A stretch of DNA of 64,000 nt from Ramlibacter agri (GTDB lineage Bacteria > Pseudomonadota > Gammaproteobacteria > Burkholderiales > Burkholderiaceae_C): contig NZ_JABBFX010000002.1 in assembly GCF_012927085.1 (NCBI RefSeq), positions 744,001 to 808,000 of the forward strand. The letters are read 5' to 3'. Shown here in pieces: positions 33,649 to 43,580 of this stretch. Position numbers and translations under genes: made by a program. The notes below the pieces were generated by a model. The model saw nothing but the letters and a program-made list of their open reading frames with translations. It was not told where the DNA came from and ran no database searches. Position 1 is the first letter of the stretch, and every line of letters begins with the position of its first letter.

Positions 33649-34194
33649 ATGGACGCCGACTACCGACTCGCCTTCGACCTCGCGCCCGTGGGACTGTGCG
33701 TCTCGCGCAACCGCGCCATTGTGGATTGCAACCAGGCGCTTTGCGAGATGTTCGGCTGGTCGCGCGAGCTGCTGGTGGGCCAGTCCTTCCTGGTGCTCTA
33801 TCCGAGCGTCGACGAATACGAGCGGCTGGGCAAGCGCATGGCGCCCATCCTGAACGCCAAGGGCCGCTATGCCGACGACCGCATCATGAAGCGGGCCAGC
33901 GGCGACGTCTTCTGGTGCCACGTGAGCGGCCGGGCCCTGAACCGCGCGGCGCCGCACGAGGCGGGCATCTGGTCTTTCGAAGATCTCAGCGCGGTGCGCC
34001 CGGTCAAGGCCGAGCTGACGGCGCGCGAGCGCGAGGTGGCGGCGCGGCTGCTCGACGGGCTGACTTCCAAGGAAATCGGCAAGACGCTGCAGATCAGCCA
34101 CCGGACGGTGGAGATCTACCGGGCGCGTTTGATGCGGAAGTACAAGGCGAATACGACTGCGGATCTGGTCCACAAGCTGATGGCCGGGGCGTAA
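33649..34194 (+). CDS. PAS-LuxR transcriptional regulator
   Basis: 181 residues. An N-terminal PAS domain (about 1-115; ACEMF-like [20 protein letters not shown]) is followed by a LuxR helix-turn-helix ([25 protein letters not shown], then [16 protein letters not shown]). There is no receiver domain. It is divergent from scoAB and the CoA transferase gene, so it probably controls them and itself. The signal sensed is unknown. Confidence 0.85.
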   Translation: MDADYRLAFDLAPVGLCVSRNRAIVDCNQALCEMFGWSRELLVGQSFLVLYPSVDEYERLGKRMAPILNAKGRYADDRIMKRASGDVFWCHVSGRALNRAAPHEAGIWSFEDLSAVRPVKAELTAREREVAARLLDGLTSKEIGKTLQISHRTVEIYRARLMRKYKANTTADLVHKLMAGA

Positions 34195-34261
34195 GCAGCC
34201 CTCAAGTCCGGCCGGGCGCCGCCGAAGAAGCTGCGAGCAACGCACCTTCACTGCCCATTCC

Positions 34262-35950
34262 ATGACCTTCAGCAAGCTCCGCATCGGCACCAAGCTCTGG
34301 CTTGCCGTCGCCCTCCTCGTCGCCGGCCTGGCCGGCGTCATCGCCTTCGCCGCCTGGCGCACCGCCGAATCGACGGCGCAGGCGCAGGCCGCCCTGGGCC
34401 TGGCCCAGCGCAAGATCCAGCTGGCCACGCGCTGGACCGCCCTGACCGAGGCCACCGTCGGCCGCATCGTCATCACCGCCTCCAGCACCGAACCGGCCGT
34501 CCGCGCGCTGGTGGACCAGGCCACCGGCAAGGCCATCCAGGAGATCACCGCGCTGCAGAAGGAGCTGGCCGCCCTGCCCCGCGACGCTGCCGAAAACGCG
34601 CAGATGGAAAAGATCGCCAGCCTGCGCAAGCGCCTGCTGGACGTGACCGCCGCCACCGCGAAGCAGCAGGGCGCCAAGGCGACCGCCGCGGCCCGTGCCG
34701 AGAGCGCGGCCACCATCGACGCCACGGCGGCGCCCTACCTCGAAGCCCAGCGGGAGTTCGCCAAGCTGGAACAGGACAACATGACCCAGGTCGGCGCGGA
34801 TTTCCGCGCCCAGCGCCAGAACCTGACGACCGTCGTCTGCGCCGTTGTCCTCCTGCTGCTGGCCGGCGTTGTGGCCGGCGCCGCCTTCCTGATCCGCTCG
34901 ATCCGCCGCCCGCTGACGCAGGCCGTGGACATGGCGGCCGCCATTGCCCGCGGCGACCTCACGCAGCGCGGCGACGCCAGCCGGGGCGATGAATTCGGCG
35001 ACCTGATGCGCGCCCTGAACGCGATGAGCGAAGCGCTGAGCCGCACCGTCGGCCAGGTGCGCAGCGCCGCCGACCAGATCGCCACCGGCACCAACCAGAT
35101 CGCCATCGGCAACCAGGACCTGAGCCAGCGCACCGAGGAACAGGCGTCCAGCCTGCAGCAGACCGCGGCCTCGATGGAGCAGATGGGTTCGTCCGTGCGC
35201 CAGAACGCCGATGCGGCGCGCCAGGCCACCGAGCTGGCCAGCGCCGCCAGCGCGGTCGCCGCCGAGGGCGGCACGGCGGTGAGCCAGGTGGTGCAGACCA
35301 TGGGCGCCATCAGCGAAGCCAGCAAACGCATCGCCGAGATCACCAGCACCATCGACGGCATCGCGTTCCAGACCAACATCCTCGCCCTCAATGCCGCCGT
35401 GGAAGCGGCGCGTGCCGGCGACCAGGGCCGCGGCTTTGCCGTCGTGGCGGGCGAGGTGCGCAACCTGGCCCACCGCGCGGCCGACGCCTCCCGCGAGATC
35501 AAGGACCTGATCCAGGACAGCGTCGCCAAGGTGGAGCGCGGCAGCGTGCAGGCCAGCGACGCCGGCCGCACGATGACCGACATCGTGGCCCAGGTGAAGC
35601 GCGTCAACGACCTGATCGGCGAGATCGGCGCCGCGACCATCGAGCAGACCACCGGCATTGGCCAAGTGGGCCACACGGTGACGCAGCTGGACCAGGTGAC
35701 GCAGCAGAACGCGGCACTGGTGGAACAGAGCGCGGCCGCCGCGGCCAGCCTGAACCAGCAGGCGGCTCGCCTGGTGGAGGCGGTCGGCGCCTTCACGCTG
35801 GGTGAGGTGCAGGCCCGCACGGCGATCGCCACGGCCAGCAGCTCCGCGAAGGCCGTCGCCGTGCGCGCGCCGGCGCCGCGCCCGCCCGTGCGGACGTCGC
35901 GTCCGGCGGTGGTCTCCGCGGCGGACGATCCCGACTGGCAGCAGTTCTAA
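34262..35950 (+). CDS. methyl-accepting chemotaxis protein
   Basis: 562 residues. Membrane segments lie near 12-32 and 191-211, flanking a helical periplasmic ligand-binding region of the four-helix type (TarH-like). HAMP and the signalling hairpin follow, with the conserved tip [26 protein letters not shown]. The C-terminus DWQQF resembles the WxxF pentapeptide that tethers CheR/CheB. No che genes are in the window; the ligand is unknown. Confidence 0.93.
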   Translation: MTFSKLRIGTKLWLAVALLVAGLAGVIAFAAWRTAESTAQAQAALGLAQRKIQLATRWTALTEATVGRIVITASSTEPAVRALVDQATGKAIQEITALQKELAALPRDAAENAQMEKIASLRKRLLDVTAATAKQQGAKATAAARAESAATIDATAAPYLEAQREFAKLEQDNMTQVGADFRAQRQNLTTVVCAVVLLLLAGVVAGAAFLIRSIRRPLTQAVDMAAAIARGDLTQRGDASRGDEFGDLMRALNAMSEALSRTVGQVRSAADQIATGTNQIAIGNQDLSQRTEEQASSLQQTAASMEQMGSSVRQNADAARQATELASAASAVAAEGGTAVSQVVQTMGAISEASKRIAEITSTIDGIAFQTNILALNAAVEAARAGDQGRGFAVVAGEVRNLAHRAADASREIKDLIQDSVAKVERGSVQASDAGRTMTDIVAQVKRVNDLIGEIGAATIEQTTGIGQVGHTVTQLDQVTQQNAALVEQSAAAAASLNQQAARLVEAVGAFTLGEVQARTAIATASSSAKAVAVRAPAPRPPVRTSRPAVVSAADDPDWQQF

Positions 35951-36006
35951 GCTCCCGTATGCTTGGTGGGCCCGCTTAGTCAGGCCCATGCATTTCCGGA
36001 GACGCC

Positions 36007-36588
36007 ATGCAACGCTACCCATCGCCCGAACTGAAGGACCTGCCCGAGGACATGCGCCAGCGCATCCTGGAGGTGCAGGAAAAGAGCGGCTTCGTGCCCA
36101 ACGTCTTCCTGGCGCTGGCGCGCCGGCCGGCCGAGTGGCGGGCCTTCTTCGCCTACCACGACGCGCTGATGCTCAAGGAGACGGGCTCGCTGAGCAAGGG
36201 CGAGCGGGAGATGATCGTCACCACCACCAGCGCGGCGAACAGCTGCCTGTACTGCGTGGTGGCGCATGGCGCGATCCTGCGGATCTACGAGAAGAAGCCG
36301 CTGGTGGCCGACCAGGTGGCGGTGAACTACCGCAAGGCCGACATCACGCCGCGCCAGCGCGCGATGCTCGATTTCGCGATGAAGGTGTGCCTGCGCTCGC
36401 ACGAGATCGAGGAGGCCGACTTCCAGGCCCTGCAGCCGCACGGCTTCGACGACGAGGACATCTGGGACATCGCCGCCATCACGGCCTTCTTCGGCCTGTC
36501 GAACCGCATGGCGAGCTTCTCGAACATGATGCCGAACCCCGAGTTCTACCTGATGGGCCGCGTGCCGAGGGAGAAGAAGGCTTCCTGA
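36007..36588 (+). CDS. AhpD-like peroxidase-related protein
   Basis: 193 residues. The redox motif is Cys80-x-x-Cys83 with His87 (SCLYCVVAH) in a carboxymuconolactone-decarboxylase/AhpD fold, of the uncharacterised peroxidase-related group. It probably acts in thiol-dependent peroxide defence. ATG 36007 has GGAGA. No partner AhpC or peroxiredoxin gene is adjacent. Confidence 0.85.
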   Translation: MQRYPSPELKDLPEDMRQRILEVQEKSGFVPNVFLALARRPAEWRAFFAYHDALMLKETGSLSKGEREMIVTTTSAANSCLYCVVAHGAILRIYEKKPLVADQVAVNYRKADITPRQRAMLDFAMKVCLRSHEIEEADFQALQPHGFDDEDIWDIAAITAFFGLSNRMASFSNMMPNPEFYLMGRVPREKKAS

Positions 36589-36640
36589 GTTCCGCGCCAC
36601 CACTCCCGGCGCCATGTACCTGGACCGGGGAGCGGAGAGG

Positions 36641-37075
36641 CTAACGGGCCGGCCCGTCTTCCAGCAGGCTGCGCAGCCAAGCCGGCAGCGGGGACGATTT
36701 CTGCTGCCGGAAGTCCAGCCACACGGTGGTCGCTCCGCCCGACGCGTACACCACGCCCGGGTCGTCCTCGCGTTCGATCGTGGCCCAGGTCTCGAAGCTG
36801 CTGCGGCCCGGGTCGCTGGCGTACATCTTCACCACGATGTCGCCGGGATACTCCAGCTGCTTGTGGAAGTTACAGAAGGCATTGACGATCAGCGCCCCCT
36901 CGCCTTGCGGGTTCAGCGGGCACTTGATCGCGGCGAACCAGTCGATGCGCGCCACCTCCAGGTAGCGGAAATAGACGGTATTGTTGACGTGGCCCATGGC
37001 GTCCATGTCGCCCCAGCGGATGGGCATCCGCGCGCTGTGGACCAGCTTCTTGCGTTCGGGCAGCTCGAGCTTCAT
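36641..37075 (-). CDS. acyl-CoA thioesterase (4HBT hot-dog family)
   Basis: 144 residues, the normal hot-dog length. The catalytic region IRWGDMDAMGHVNNTVYFRYLE is typical of YbgC/FadM-like 4-hydroxybenzoyl-CoA thioesterases with the key Asp. It hydrolyses an acyl-CoA of unknown chain. ATG 37075 is chosen; longer frames would add an Arg/Trp-rich stretch without homology. Confidence 0.85.
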   Translation of the reverse strand: MKLELPERKKLVHSARMPIRWGDMDAMGHVNNTVYFRYLEVARIDWFAAIKCPLNPQGEGALIVNAFCNFHKQLEYPGDIVVKMYASDPGRSSFETWATIEREDDPGVVYASGGATTVWLDFRQQKSSPLPAWLRSLLEDGPAR

Positions 37076-37094
37076 GCCCAAAGCATACCCGCGG

Positions 37095-37976
37095 CTATTC
37101 GCGGTGCGCCCGGATCGAAGCCACGATGCCCAGCGTGAACATGGCCACCGCGGCCCATTGCGCCGCACTGGGCCAGGCGCCGTCCCAGGCGAAGGAATAG
37201 GCCAGCGCGAACAGCGTCTCGCTGACGATCAACTGCCCGCTCAGGCTGGCCGGCAGGCGCTGCGAGGCCACGTTCCAGAGGATGGTCGCCAGCCACGCCG
37301 AACCGAAACCCGTCGCCAGGCACAGCGCGAGGAAGAAGCCCGCTTGCGGATGCGCGCGCAACGCGGCCACACCCGAACCCGCCACCGCCCACATCAGCAG
37401 CGCGCCCGCGCCCGTCGCCAGCCCCAGCCAATTGGCCCAGTCCGTCGCATTCACCCCGGGATGGCGCTTCAGCCAGGCGGAGTTCAGCAAGGCGAACGCG
37501 GTCCATGCCGCCAGCGAGGCCGTCGCCATCAGGATGCCGCGCCAGAAGTGCGGCCGCGCGCCGGCATCCGCCGGCAGCGCCATCATCAGCGCCAGGCCGG
37601 CAGCGGTCAGCACGAGAGCAGGCACCAGCGCCCGCCAGCGCAAATGCCCCGGCTTGCCCAGCAGCATCACCCAGATCGGGATGGTGCCGATCACCAGCGC
37701 CGGCACCTCGGTGCCGGCATCGCGGATGGCCAGCACCAGCAGCAGGTAGTAGCCGGTGAAGCCCAGCACGCTCAGTCCGGCGGCAGCCAGCGCCTGGCGC
37801 GCCGTCGGCAAGGGACGCCGGTTGAAGCCGACCACCACCAAGGCCACGAGGCCATAAGCGAGGAAACGACCGGCCGCGAAATCGACCGGCGGCAAGCCCG
37901 CAACCATGCGCGGGGCGACGAAGACGAGACCCCACAGGGCGCCGGCCAGCAGGCCGGCGAGCACACCTCTCAGCAT
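37095..37976 (-). CDS. DMT family (EamA) transporter
   Basis: 293 residues with about ten membrane helices (LRGVLAGLLAGALWGLVFVAP at the start, second repeat from SLAAWTAFALLNSAWLKRHPG). It is an exporter of unknown substrate. It lies between the SDR gene and the thioesterase gene on the same strand with short gaps (20 bases on each side), so the three may be co-transcribed. Confidence 0.82.
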   Translation of the reverse strand: MLRGVLAGLLAGALWGLVFVAPRMVAGLPPVDFAAGRFLAYGLVALVVVGFNRRPLPTARQALAAAGLSVLGFTGYYLLLVLAIRDAGTEVPALVIGTIPIWVMLLGKPGHLRWRALVPALVLTAAGLALMMALPADAGARPHFWRGILMATASLAAWTAFALLNSAWLKRHPGVNATDWANWLGLATGAGALLMWAVAGSGVAALRAHPQAGFFLALCLATGFGSAWLATILWNVASQRLPASLSGQLIVSETLFALAYSFAWDGAWPSAAQWAAVAMFTLGIVASIRAHRE

Positions 37977-37996
37977 GCGCTGCGCGAAGCCGGCAG

Positions 37997-38779
37997 CTAG
38001 AGCGCGAAGCCGTCGTCGGCCGCGATCACCGCACCGTTGACGAAGTGGCTCTGGTCGGACGCCAGCAGCACCATCAGCGCGTCCAGGTCCTCCGGCTTGC
38101 CCACCCGCTTGCGCGGCAGCATCTGCACCAGTTTCTGGCCCTGTTCGGAGTCCCAGTGGTGGTGGTTGATCTCGGTATCGATGTACCCCGGGCAAAGGGC
38201 ATTGACGTTGATGCCGAAGCGGCCCCACTCCAGCGCGAAGGCCCGCGTCATCTGCACCACCGCCGCCTTGCTGATCGCATAGGCGCCGATCTGCGGCAGC
38301 ACCTTCAGCCCCGCCATCGAAGCGATGTTGATGATGCGTCCGCCGGTGTAGCTGCCCGGCGCCGCGCCGCGCGCGCGGGCCAGCATGCGCTTGCCCACTT
38401 CCTGCGCGACGAAGAAGGCGCCCTTGGCGTTGGTGTCGAAGATGTAGTCCCAGTCGTCCTCGGTGACGTCCTGGATGCGCTGGGTGGTGCTGACGCCCGA
38501 GTTGTTGACCAGGATGTCGATGGAGCCGACTTCGGTCTCGGCGTGCGCCACGGCGGCGCGGATGCTCCCGATGTCGGTGACGTCCAGGCCGACGACGTGG
38601 GCATCGCCGCCCTCGCCTTCGATCTGGGCCCGCAGGTCCTTCAGTTTCTCGATGCGGCGCGCGGCCAGCACCACCGCCGCACCGGAGCGGGCAAGCACCC
38701 GCGCGAACTGGGCGCCCAGCCCGCTGCTGGCGCCGGTAACGAAGGCGACACGGCCCGACAAGTCGATCGAATAAGCCAC
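37997..38779 (-). CDS. SDR family oxidoreductase
   Basis: 260 residues. It has the TGASSGLG cofactor motif near residue 15, NNSG, and the catalytic Ser with YAISKAA (YxxxK). A C-terminal tail EINHHHWDSEQGQKLVQMLPRKR precedes a GAVIAADDGFAL end. Substrate unknown. GTG 38779 has an AGAGGG site and matches the usual start of the family. It is divergent from the ETF-QO gene. Confidence 0.88.
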   Translation of the reverse strand: MAYSIDLSGRVAFVTGASSGLGAQFARVLARSGAAVVLAARRIEKLKDLRAQIEGEGGDAHVVGLDVTDIGSIRAAVAHAETEVGSIDILVNNSGVSTTQRIQDVTEDDWDYIFDTNAKGAFFVAQEVGKRMLARARGAAPGSYTGGRIINIASMAGLKVLPQIGAYAISKAAVVQMTRAFALEWGRFGINVNALCPGYIDTEINHHHWDSEQGQKLVQMLPRKRVGKPEDLDALMVLLASDQSHFVNGAVIAADDGFAL

Positions 38780-38860
38780 GGATCCCTCTCGCTTTGGGGG
38801 GGCCGGCCGGACGAATAAAATCGTACGCTCGGCACCACAATCCATTATCAACGACTGCCC

Positions 38861-40537
38861 ATGACCCAAGAAGAAATCCTGGCCCAGTACGGCCCCCGCG
38901 AAGCGATGGAGTACGACGTGGTCGTCGTCGGCGGCGGTCCCGCCGGCCTGGCGACGGCCATCCACCTGAAGCAGCTGGCCGCCGACGCGGGCAAGGAAGT
39001 CTCGGTCGTCGTGCTGGAAAAGGGCTCCGAGCCCGGCGCCCACATCCTCTCGGGCGCCATCGTCGACCCGAAGGCGCTGACGGAGCTGATCCCGGACTGG
39101 AAGGAAAAGGGCGCGCCGCTGAACGTGCCGGTGACCGAGGACATCTTCCTGTTCATGTCCGAGACCGGCGCCACCCGCGTGCCCAACTTCATGCTGCCGC
39201 CGAACTTCGGCAACCACGGCAACTACATCGCCAGCCTGGCGAACCTGGTGCGCTGGCTGGCGCAGCAGGCCGAGGCGCTGGGCGTGGAGATCTTCCCCGG
39301 CTTCGCGGCCGCCGAAGTGCTGTACAACGAGGACGGCTCCGTCAAGGGCGTGGCCACCGGCAACATGGGCATCGGCAAGGACGGCGAGCCCACCGAGAAC
39401 TTCCAGCTCGGGATGGAACTGCACGCCAAGTACACCGTGTTCGCCGAAGGCGCGCGCGGCCACCTGGGCAAGCAGATCATCGGCCGCTACCAGCTCGACG
39501 CCGACCGCGACCCGCAGAGCTACAGCATCGGCATCAAGGAAGTGTGGGAGATCGACCCGTCCCGCCACCAGGAAGGCCTGGCCCTGCACAGCGCCGGCTG
39601 GCCGCTGGACGAGATGACCTACGGCGGCTCGTTCATGTACCACATGGAGAACAACCAGGTCGCGATCGGCTTCGTGGTGGGCCTGGACTATTCCAACCCC
39701 TACCTGTCGCCGTTCGAGGAGTTCCAGCGCTTCAAGACGCACCCCAACATCCGCTGGTACTTCGAAGGCGGCGCGGCCAAGCGCCTGGCCTACGGCGCCC
39801 GCGCGCTGACGGTGGGCGGCATCCTGTCGCTGCCCAAGCTGGTGTTCCCGGGCGGCGCGCTGGTGGGTGACGACGCCGGCTTTTTGAATGCGTCGCGCAT
39901 CAAGGGCAGCCACGCCGCCATCAAGACCGGCATGCTGGCCGCCAAGGCCGCTTTCGACGCGCTCCAGCACGGCCGCCAGCACGACGAGCTCACGGCCTAC
40001 CCGGAGAGCTTCGAGCGCAGCTGGCTGTACAAGGAGCTGAACAAGGCCCGCAACTTCAAGCAGTGGTTCAAGAAGGGCCGCACGGTCGCCACCTTCATGA
40101 CCGGCATCGAGCAGTTCGTGCTGCGCGGAAGCATCCCGTGGACGATCCACCGCGAGAAGCCGGACCACGTGTACCTGAAGCCGGCCGCGGAATGCAAGCC
40201 CATCGTCTACCCGAAGCCGGACGGCAAGCTCACCTTCGACCGCCTGTCCTCGGTGTTCATCTCGAACACCAACCACGCGGAAGACCAGCCCGCGCACCTG
40301 ACGCTGAAGGACGCGTCGGTGCCGGTGAGCGTGAACTTCGCCAAGTACGCCGGCCCCGAAAGCCGCTACTGCCCCGCGGGCGTGTACGAGTTCGTGCAGG
40401 AGGACGGCAAGGAGCGGCTGCAGATCAACGCGCAGAACTGCGTGCACTGCAAGACCTGCGACATCAAGGACCCGACGCAGAACATCGTCTGGGTCACGCC
40501 GGAAGGCGGCGGCGGGCCGAATTACACGAACATGTGA
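38861..40537 (+). CDS. etfD: electron transfer flavoprotein-ubiquinone oxidoreductase
   Basis: 558 residues, full length. FAD-binding GGGPAGLATAIHLK near the N-terminus, the membrane-contact and quinone region, and the C-terminal [4Fe-4S] ligands (YCPAGVYEF and NCVHCKTCDIKDPTQNI) identify ETF-QO. It passes electrons from fatty-acid and amino-acid dehydrogenases via ETF to ubiquinone at the inner membrane. ATG 38861 follows the divergent SDR gene. Two REP copies follow the stop. Confidence 0.95.
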   Translation: MTQEEILAQYGPREAMEYDVVVVGGGPAGLATAIHLKQLAADAGKEVSVVVLEKGSEPGAHILSGAIVDPKALTELIPDWKEKGAPLNVPVTEDIFLFMSETGATRVPNFMLPPNFGNHGNYIASLANLVRWLAQQAEALGVEIFPGFAAAEVLYNEDGSVKGVATGNMGIGKDGEPTENFQLGMELHAKYTVFAEGARGHLGKQIIGRYQLDADRDPQSYSIGIKEVWEIDPSRHQEGLALHSAGWPLDEMTYGGSFMYHMENNQVAIGFVVGLDYSNPYLSPFEEFQRFKTHPNIRWYFEGGAAKRLAYGARALTVGGILSLPKLVFPGGALVGDDAGFLNASRIKGSHAAIKTGMLAAKAAFDALQHGRQHDELTAYPESFERSWLYKELNKARNFKQWFKKGRTVATFMTGIEQFVLRGSIPWTIHREKPDHVYLKPAAECKPIVYPKPDGKLTFDRLSSVFISNTNHAEDQPAHLTLKDASVPVSVNFAKYAGPESRYCPAGVYEFVQEDGKERLQINAQNCVHCKTCDIKDPTQNIVWVTPEGGGGPNYTNM

Positions 40538-40545
40538 GGTTGACC

Positions 40546-40574
40546 GGTGCGCAGCAAGCTGCGCACCCTACGGC
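40546..40574. repeat. REP family GGTGCGCAGC...GCTGCGCACC-CTACG, copy 1
   Basis: GGTGCGCAGC, AA, GCTGCGCACC: ten perfect pairs, then CTACGGC. It lies 8 bases after the ETF-QO stop. Identical to the copy at 40602-40630. Confidence 0.85.
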
Positions 40575-40601
40575 AGCACCTGGCACGGAGCATCCCCGCG
40601 C

Positions 40602-40630
40602 GGTGCGCAGCAAGCTGCGCACCCTACGGC
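40602..40630. repeat. REP family, copy 2
   Basis: The same 29 bases as copy 1, 56 bases further, in the same orientation. The rest of the 196-base gap before dctP shows no gene; the dctP promoter should be within about 40640-40720 but is not clear. Confidence 0.85.
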
Positions 40631-40733
40631 AGGCTGACGGCTGGGGTCGGTAGAACTCCGGTGGTGCCCTTCCCTCCTGCCGTGCATAGTGGTCCGCGCA
40701 AAGCTGTCCACAACACCCCGCAGGAGACCCCGC

Positions 40734-41705
40734 ATGAAGTTCACCCGCCTCGCCGCTGCCCTGGCTGCCGGCCTGCTGGCCTGCTCGCTCGCCAGCGCGC
40801 AGACCACGATGAAGATCAGCATTTCCACCGCCCAGAACTCGCACCAGGGCGTGGCCATCGACACATTTGCCAAGGAAGTCGAGAAGCGGACCAGCGGCCG
40901 CTACAAGATCCAGACCTTCTACAACGGCTCGCTGGGCGGCGAGCGCGAGTCGATCGAAGCCGTGCAGCTGGGCACCCAGGAGCTGACCTTCAGCTCCACC
41001 GGCCCGGTGCCGAACTTCGTGCCGGAAACCAAGATCCTGGACGTGCCCTTCCTGTTCCGCGACAAGGCCCACGCCCGCGCGGTGCTGGACGGCCCGATCG
41101 GCCAGGAGATGCTGACCAAGTTCGACGCCAAGGGCTTCAAGGCGCTGGCCTGGGCGGAGAACGGCTTCCGCCACATGACCAACAGCAAGCGCGACGTCAA
41201 GCTGCCCGAGGACCTGAAGGGCCTGAAGATGCGCACCATGGAGAACCCGGTGCACATCGCGGCCTACAAGGGCTTCGGCATCATCACCACGCCCATGGCC
41301 TTCCCCGAAGTCTTCACCGCGCTGCAGCAGGGCACGGTGGACGGCCAGGAGAACCCGCTGTCGGTGATCATCTCCGCCAAGTTCGACCAGGTGCAGAAGC
41401 ACCTGACCTTGACCGGGCACGTCTACTCGCCCTGCATCTTCCTGATGAACAAGGCGTCCTTCGACAAGCTGTCGGCGGCCGACAAGACCGCCTTCCTGGA
41501 AGCCGCCAAGGTGGCGACCAAGGCCAACCGCGACCGCGTCGACGAGGACGACGCCAAGGGCGTGGCCGACCTGCGCGCCAAGGGCATGACGGTCATCGAC
41601 AACATCGACAAGACCAAGTTCGTGGCCGCGCTCGCGCCGGTGGAAGCCGACTTCGAGAAGCAGTTCGGCAAGGCGAACCTGGACAAGATCCGGAACTACA
41701 AGTAA
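40734..41705 (+). CDS. dctP: TRAP transporter solute-binding protein (DctP family)
   Basis: 323 residues. A Sec signal peptide (KFTRLAAALAAGLLACSLASA) precedes a DctP domain (ETKILDVPFLFRDKAHARAVLDG, MAFPEVFTALQQGTVDGQENP, YSPCIFLMNKASFDKLS). It binds a C4-dicarboxylate-like or other carboxylate in the periplasm; the ligand cannot be read from the sequence. ATG 40734 has AGGAG. A hairpin before dctQ should make it the most abundant product of the three. Confidence 0.92.
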   Translation: MKFTRLAAALAAGLLACSLASAQTTMKISISTAQNSHQGVAIDTFAKEVEKRTSGRYKIQTFYNGSLGGERESIEAVQLGTQELTFSSTGPVPNFVPETKILDVPFLFRDKAHARAVLDGPIGQEMLTKFDAKGFKALAWAENGFRHMTNSKRDVKLPEDLKGLKMRTMENPVHIAAYKGFGIITTPMAFPEVFTALQQGTVDGQENPLSVIISAKFDQVQKHLTLTGHVYSPCIFLMNKASFDKLSAADKTAFLEAAKVATKANRDRVDEDDAKGVADLRAKGMTVIDNIDKTKFVAALAPVEADFEKQFGKANLDKIRNYK

Positions 41706-41730
41706 CGCCTCCGCGACCGGAGGAAGAGGG

Positions 41731-41754
41731 AAGGCCCGCGCACGCGGGCCTTTT
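41731..41754 (+). terminator. attenuating terminator between dctP and dctQ
   Basis: AAGGCCCGCG (41731-41740) and CGCGGGCCTT (41743-41752) form ten pairs (two innermost likely open), followed by TT within TTTTCGC. It lies inside the operon and should reduce, not abolish, expression of dctQM. Confidence 0.7.
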
Positions 41755-41769
41755 CGCGAGAGGAGGACC

Positions 41770-42264
41770 ATGAAAGACAAGTTCCTGCGCTTCGAGCGCT
41801 TCACCAGCGGGCTGGCCATGGGCGGCGCCTGCCTCATGCTGGTGGTGGCCAGCTTGCTCGGCCTGTTCCAGATCATCACCCGCTTCGTGCTGGAGCAGCC
41901 GGCCGAATGGAGCGAGATCCTGATCCGCCTGGCGCTGATCTGGATGGTGTTCCTGGGCATTCCCACCGCCTTCCGCCAGGGCGCGATGGTCAGCGTCGAC
42001 GTTCTGTACCGCATGACCCGCGGCCACGCCCGCCGCCTGCTGGACTGGCTGGTGGCCATCGCCGCGATGGTGCTGGTGCTGGTGATTCTCTGGTGGGGCT
42101 GGGATTACGCGGTGCGCGGCCGCGTGCAATCGATGGCCGGGCTGGAGTCGATCTCGATGTTCTGGGGCTACCTGGCCTTGCCGGTGGGCGCGCTTTTCTC
42201 GATCCTCGGCGTCATCGGCAACCTCATCGACCCTGTCCGCGAAGAACTGGAGACCGCGCAATGA
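41770..42264 (+). CDS. dctQ: TRAP transporter small permease (DctQ)
   Basis: 164 residues with four membrane helices and the family stretch RFVLEQPAEWSEILIRLALIW. It pairs with DctM to form the sodium-driven carrier. ATG 41770 has GAGGAGG right upstream. Its TGA overlaps the dctM ATG (ATGA at 42261). Confidence 0.92.
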   Translation: MKDKFLRFERFTSGLAMGGACLMLVVASLLGLFQIITRFVLEQPAEWSEILIRLALIWMVFLGIPTAFRQGAMVSVDVLYRMTRGHARRLLDWLVAIAAMVLVLVILWWGWDYAVRGRVQSMAGLESISMFWGYLALPVGALFSILGVIGNLIDPVREELETAQ

Positions 42265-43538
42265 CGTCGGCCATGCTCGGAACCATGGTGCTGTGCTTCG
42301 CGCTCAGCGTCTCGGTCGCCGTTTCCATCGGCCTGTCGGCCATCCTGGGCATCCAGGTCACCAACGCCAACATGCTCATCTCCGTGAAGGAGATGTTCAA
42401 TTCGATCAACAAGTTTCCGCTCGCGGCCATCCCTTTCTTCATCCTGGCCGGCAACCTGATGGAAACCGGCGGCATCTCGCGCCGGCTGGTCGAATTCGCC
42501 AAGAGCATCGTCGGCGGCGTGCAGGGCGGCCTGCCCATGACCTGCGTGCTCACCTGCATGATCTTCGCCGCGGTCTCGGGCTCCTCGGTGGCGACCACCT
42601 TCGCCATCGGCGCCATCCTGATCCCGGCGCTCATCAAGCACGGCTACCCGACCAACTACGCCGCGGCCCTGCAGGCCACCAGCGCGGAACTGGGCGTGAT
42701 CATCCCGCCCTCGATCCCGATGATCCTGTACGGCGTCAGCGCCGAAGTCTCCATCGGCGAGCTGTTCATCGCCGGCTTCGGTCCCGGCATCCTGATCGGC
42801 GGCGCACTGATGCTGTTCGTCTGGGCCTACTGCAAGTGGAAGGGCTGGGGCAAGAACGACGGCGAGGGCCGCCTGCCCTTCGGCCGTGCGCTGTGGCAGG
42901 CCGGCTGGGCGCTGATGATGCCGGTGATCATCCTGGGCGGCATCTACGGCGGCATCTTCACGCCGACGGAGGCCTCGGCCGTCGCGGTGTTCTACGCGCT
43001 GGTCGTCGGCATGGCGATCTACCGCGAGATCGGCGTGCGCGACCTCTACGCCATCCTGCGCAAGTCGGTCATCTCCTCGGCGGTGATCATGTTCATCATC
43101 GCCAACGCCGGCCTGTTCGCCTTCCTGATCACGCGCGCCGGGGTGCCCGAGGCCATCGGCCGCTGGCTCGAAAGCGTGCTGCAGAGCCCGCACATGTTCC
43201 TGCTGGGCGTGAACGCGGCGCTGTTCGTGATCGGCATGTTCATCGAGACCAGCGCCTCCATCATCGTGCTGGCGCCCATCCTGGCGCCGGTGGCCCAGCA
43301 CTTCGGGATCGACCCGGTGCACTTCGGCCTGATCATGGTGGTGAACCTGGCTCTGGGCATGATCACGCCGCCCTTCGGCGTCAACCTGTTCGCCGCCTGC
43401 ACGGTGGCGAAGATCTCGCTGGACCGGATCGTCCCGCGGCTGATTCCGTTCGTGCTGGTGGTGCTGGCCTGCCTGATGGTGGTCACCTACGTGCCGGCGC
43501 TGTCGCTGGGGCTGCGGGACCTCGTCTATCACAAGTAG
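42261..43538 (+). CDS. dctM: TRAP transporter large permease (DctM)
   Basis: 425 residues with about twelve membrane helices. DctM motifs PLAAIPFFILAGNLMETGGI, SVATTFAIGAILIP and GIDPVHFGLIMVVNLALGMITPPFGVNL are split across both halves. It is the ion-coupled transport subunit of the system with DctP and DctQ. ATG 42261 overlaps dctQ; upstream in-frame codons lie inside dctQ. A REP copy follows. Confidence 0.93.
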   Translation: MTSAMLGTMVLCFALSVSVAVSIGLSAILGIQVTNANMLISVKEMFNSINKFPLAAIPFFILAGNLMETGGISRRLVEFAKSIVGGVQGGLPMTCVLTCMIFAAVSGSSVATTFAIGAILIPALIKHGYPTNYAAALQATSAELGVIIPPSIPMILYGVSAEVSIGELFIAGFGPGILIGGALMLFVWAYCKWKGWGKNDGEGRLPFGRALWQAGWALMMPVIILGGIYGGIFTPTEASAVAVFYALVVGMAIYREIGVRDLYAILRKSVISSAVIMFIIANAGLFAFLITRAGVPEAIGRWLESVLQSPHMFLLGVNAALFVIGMFIETSASIIVLAPILAPVAQHFGIDPVHFGLIMVVNLALGMITPPFGVNLFAACTVAKISLDRIVPRLIPFVLVVLACLMVVTYVPALSLGLRDLVYHK

Positions 43539-43543
43539 TGCCT

Positions 43544-43571
43544 GGTGCGCAGCGGAGCTGCGCACCCTACG
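43544..43571. repeat. REP family, copy 3
   Basis: GGTGCGCAGC, GGA, GCTGCGCACC, then CTACG. The same family as 40546-40630. It lies between the convergent dctM and adhP genes. Confidence 0.85.
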
Positions 43572-43580
43572 CCATCAAGG

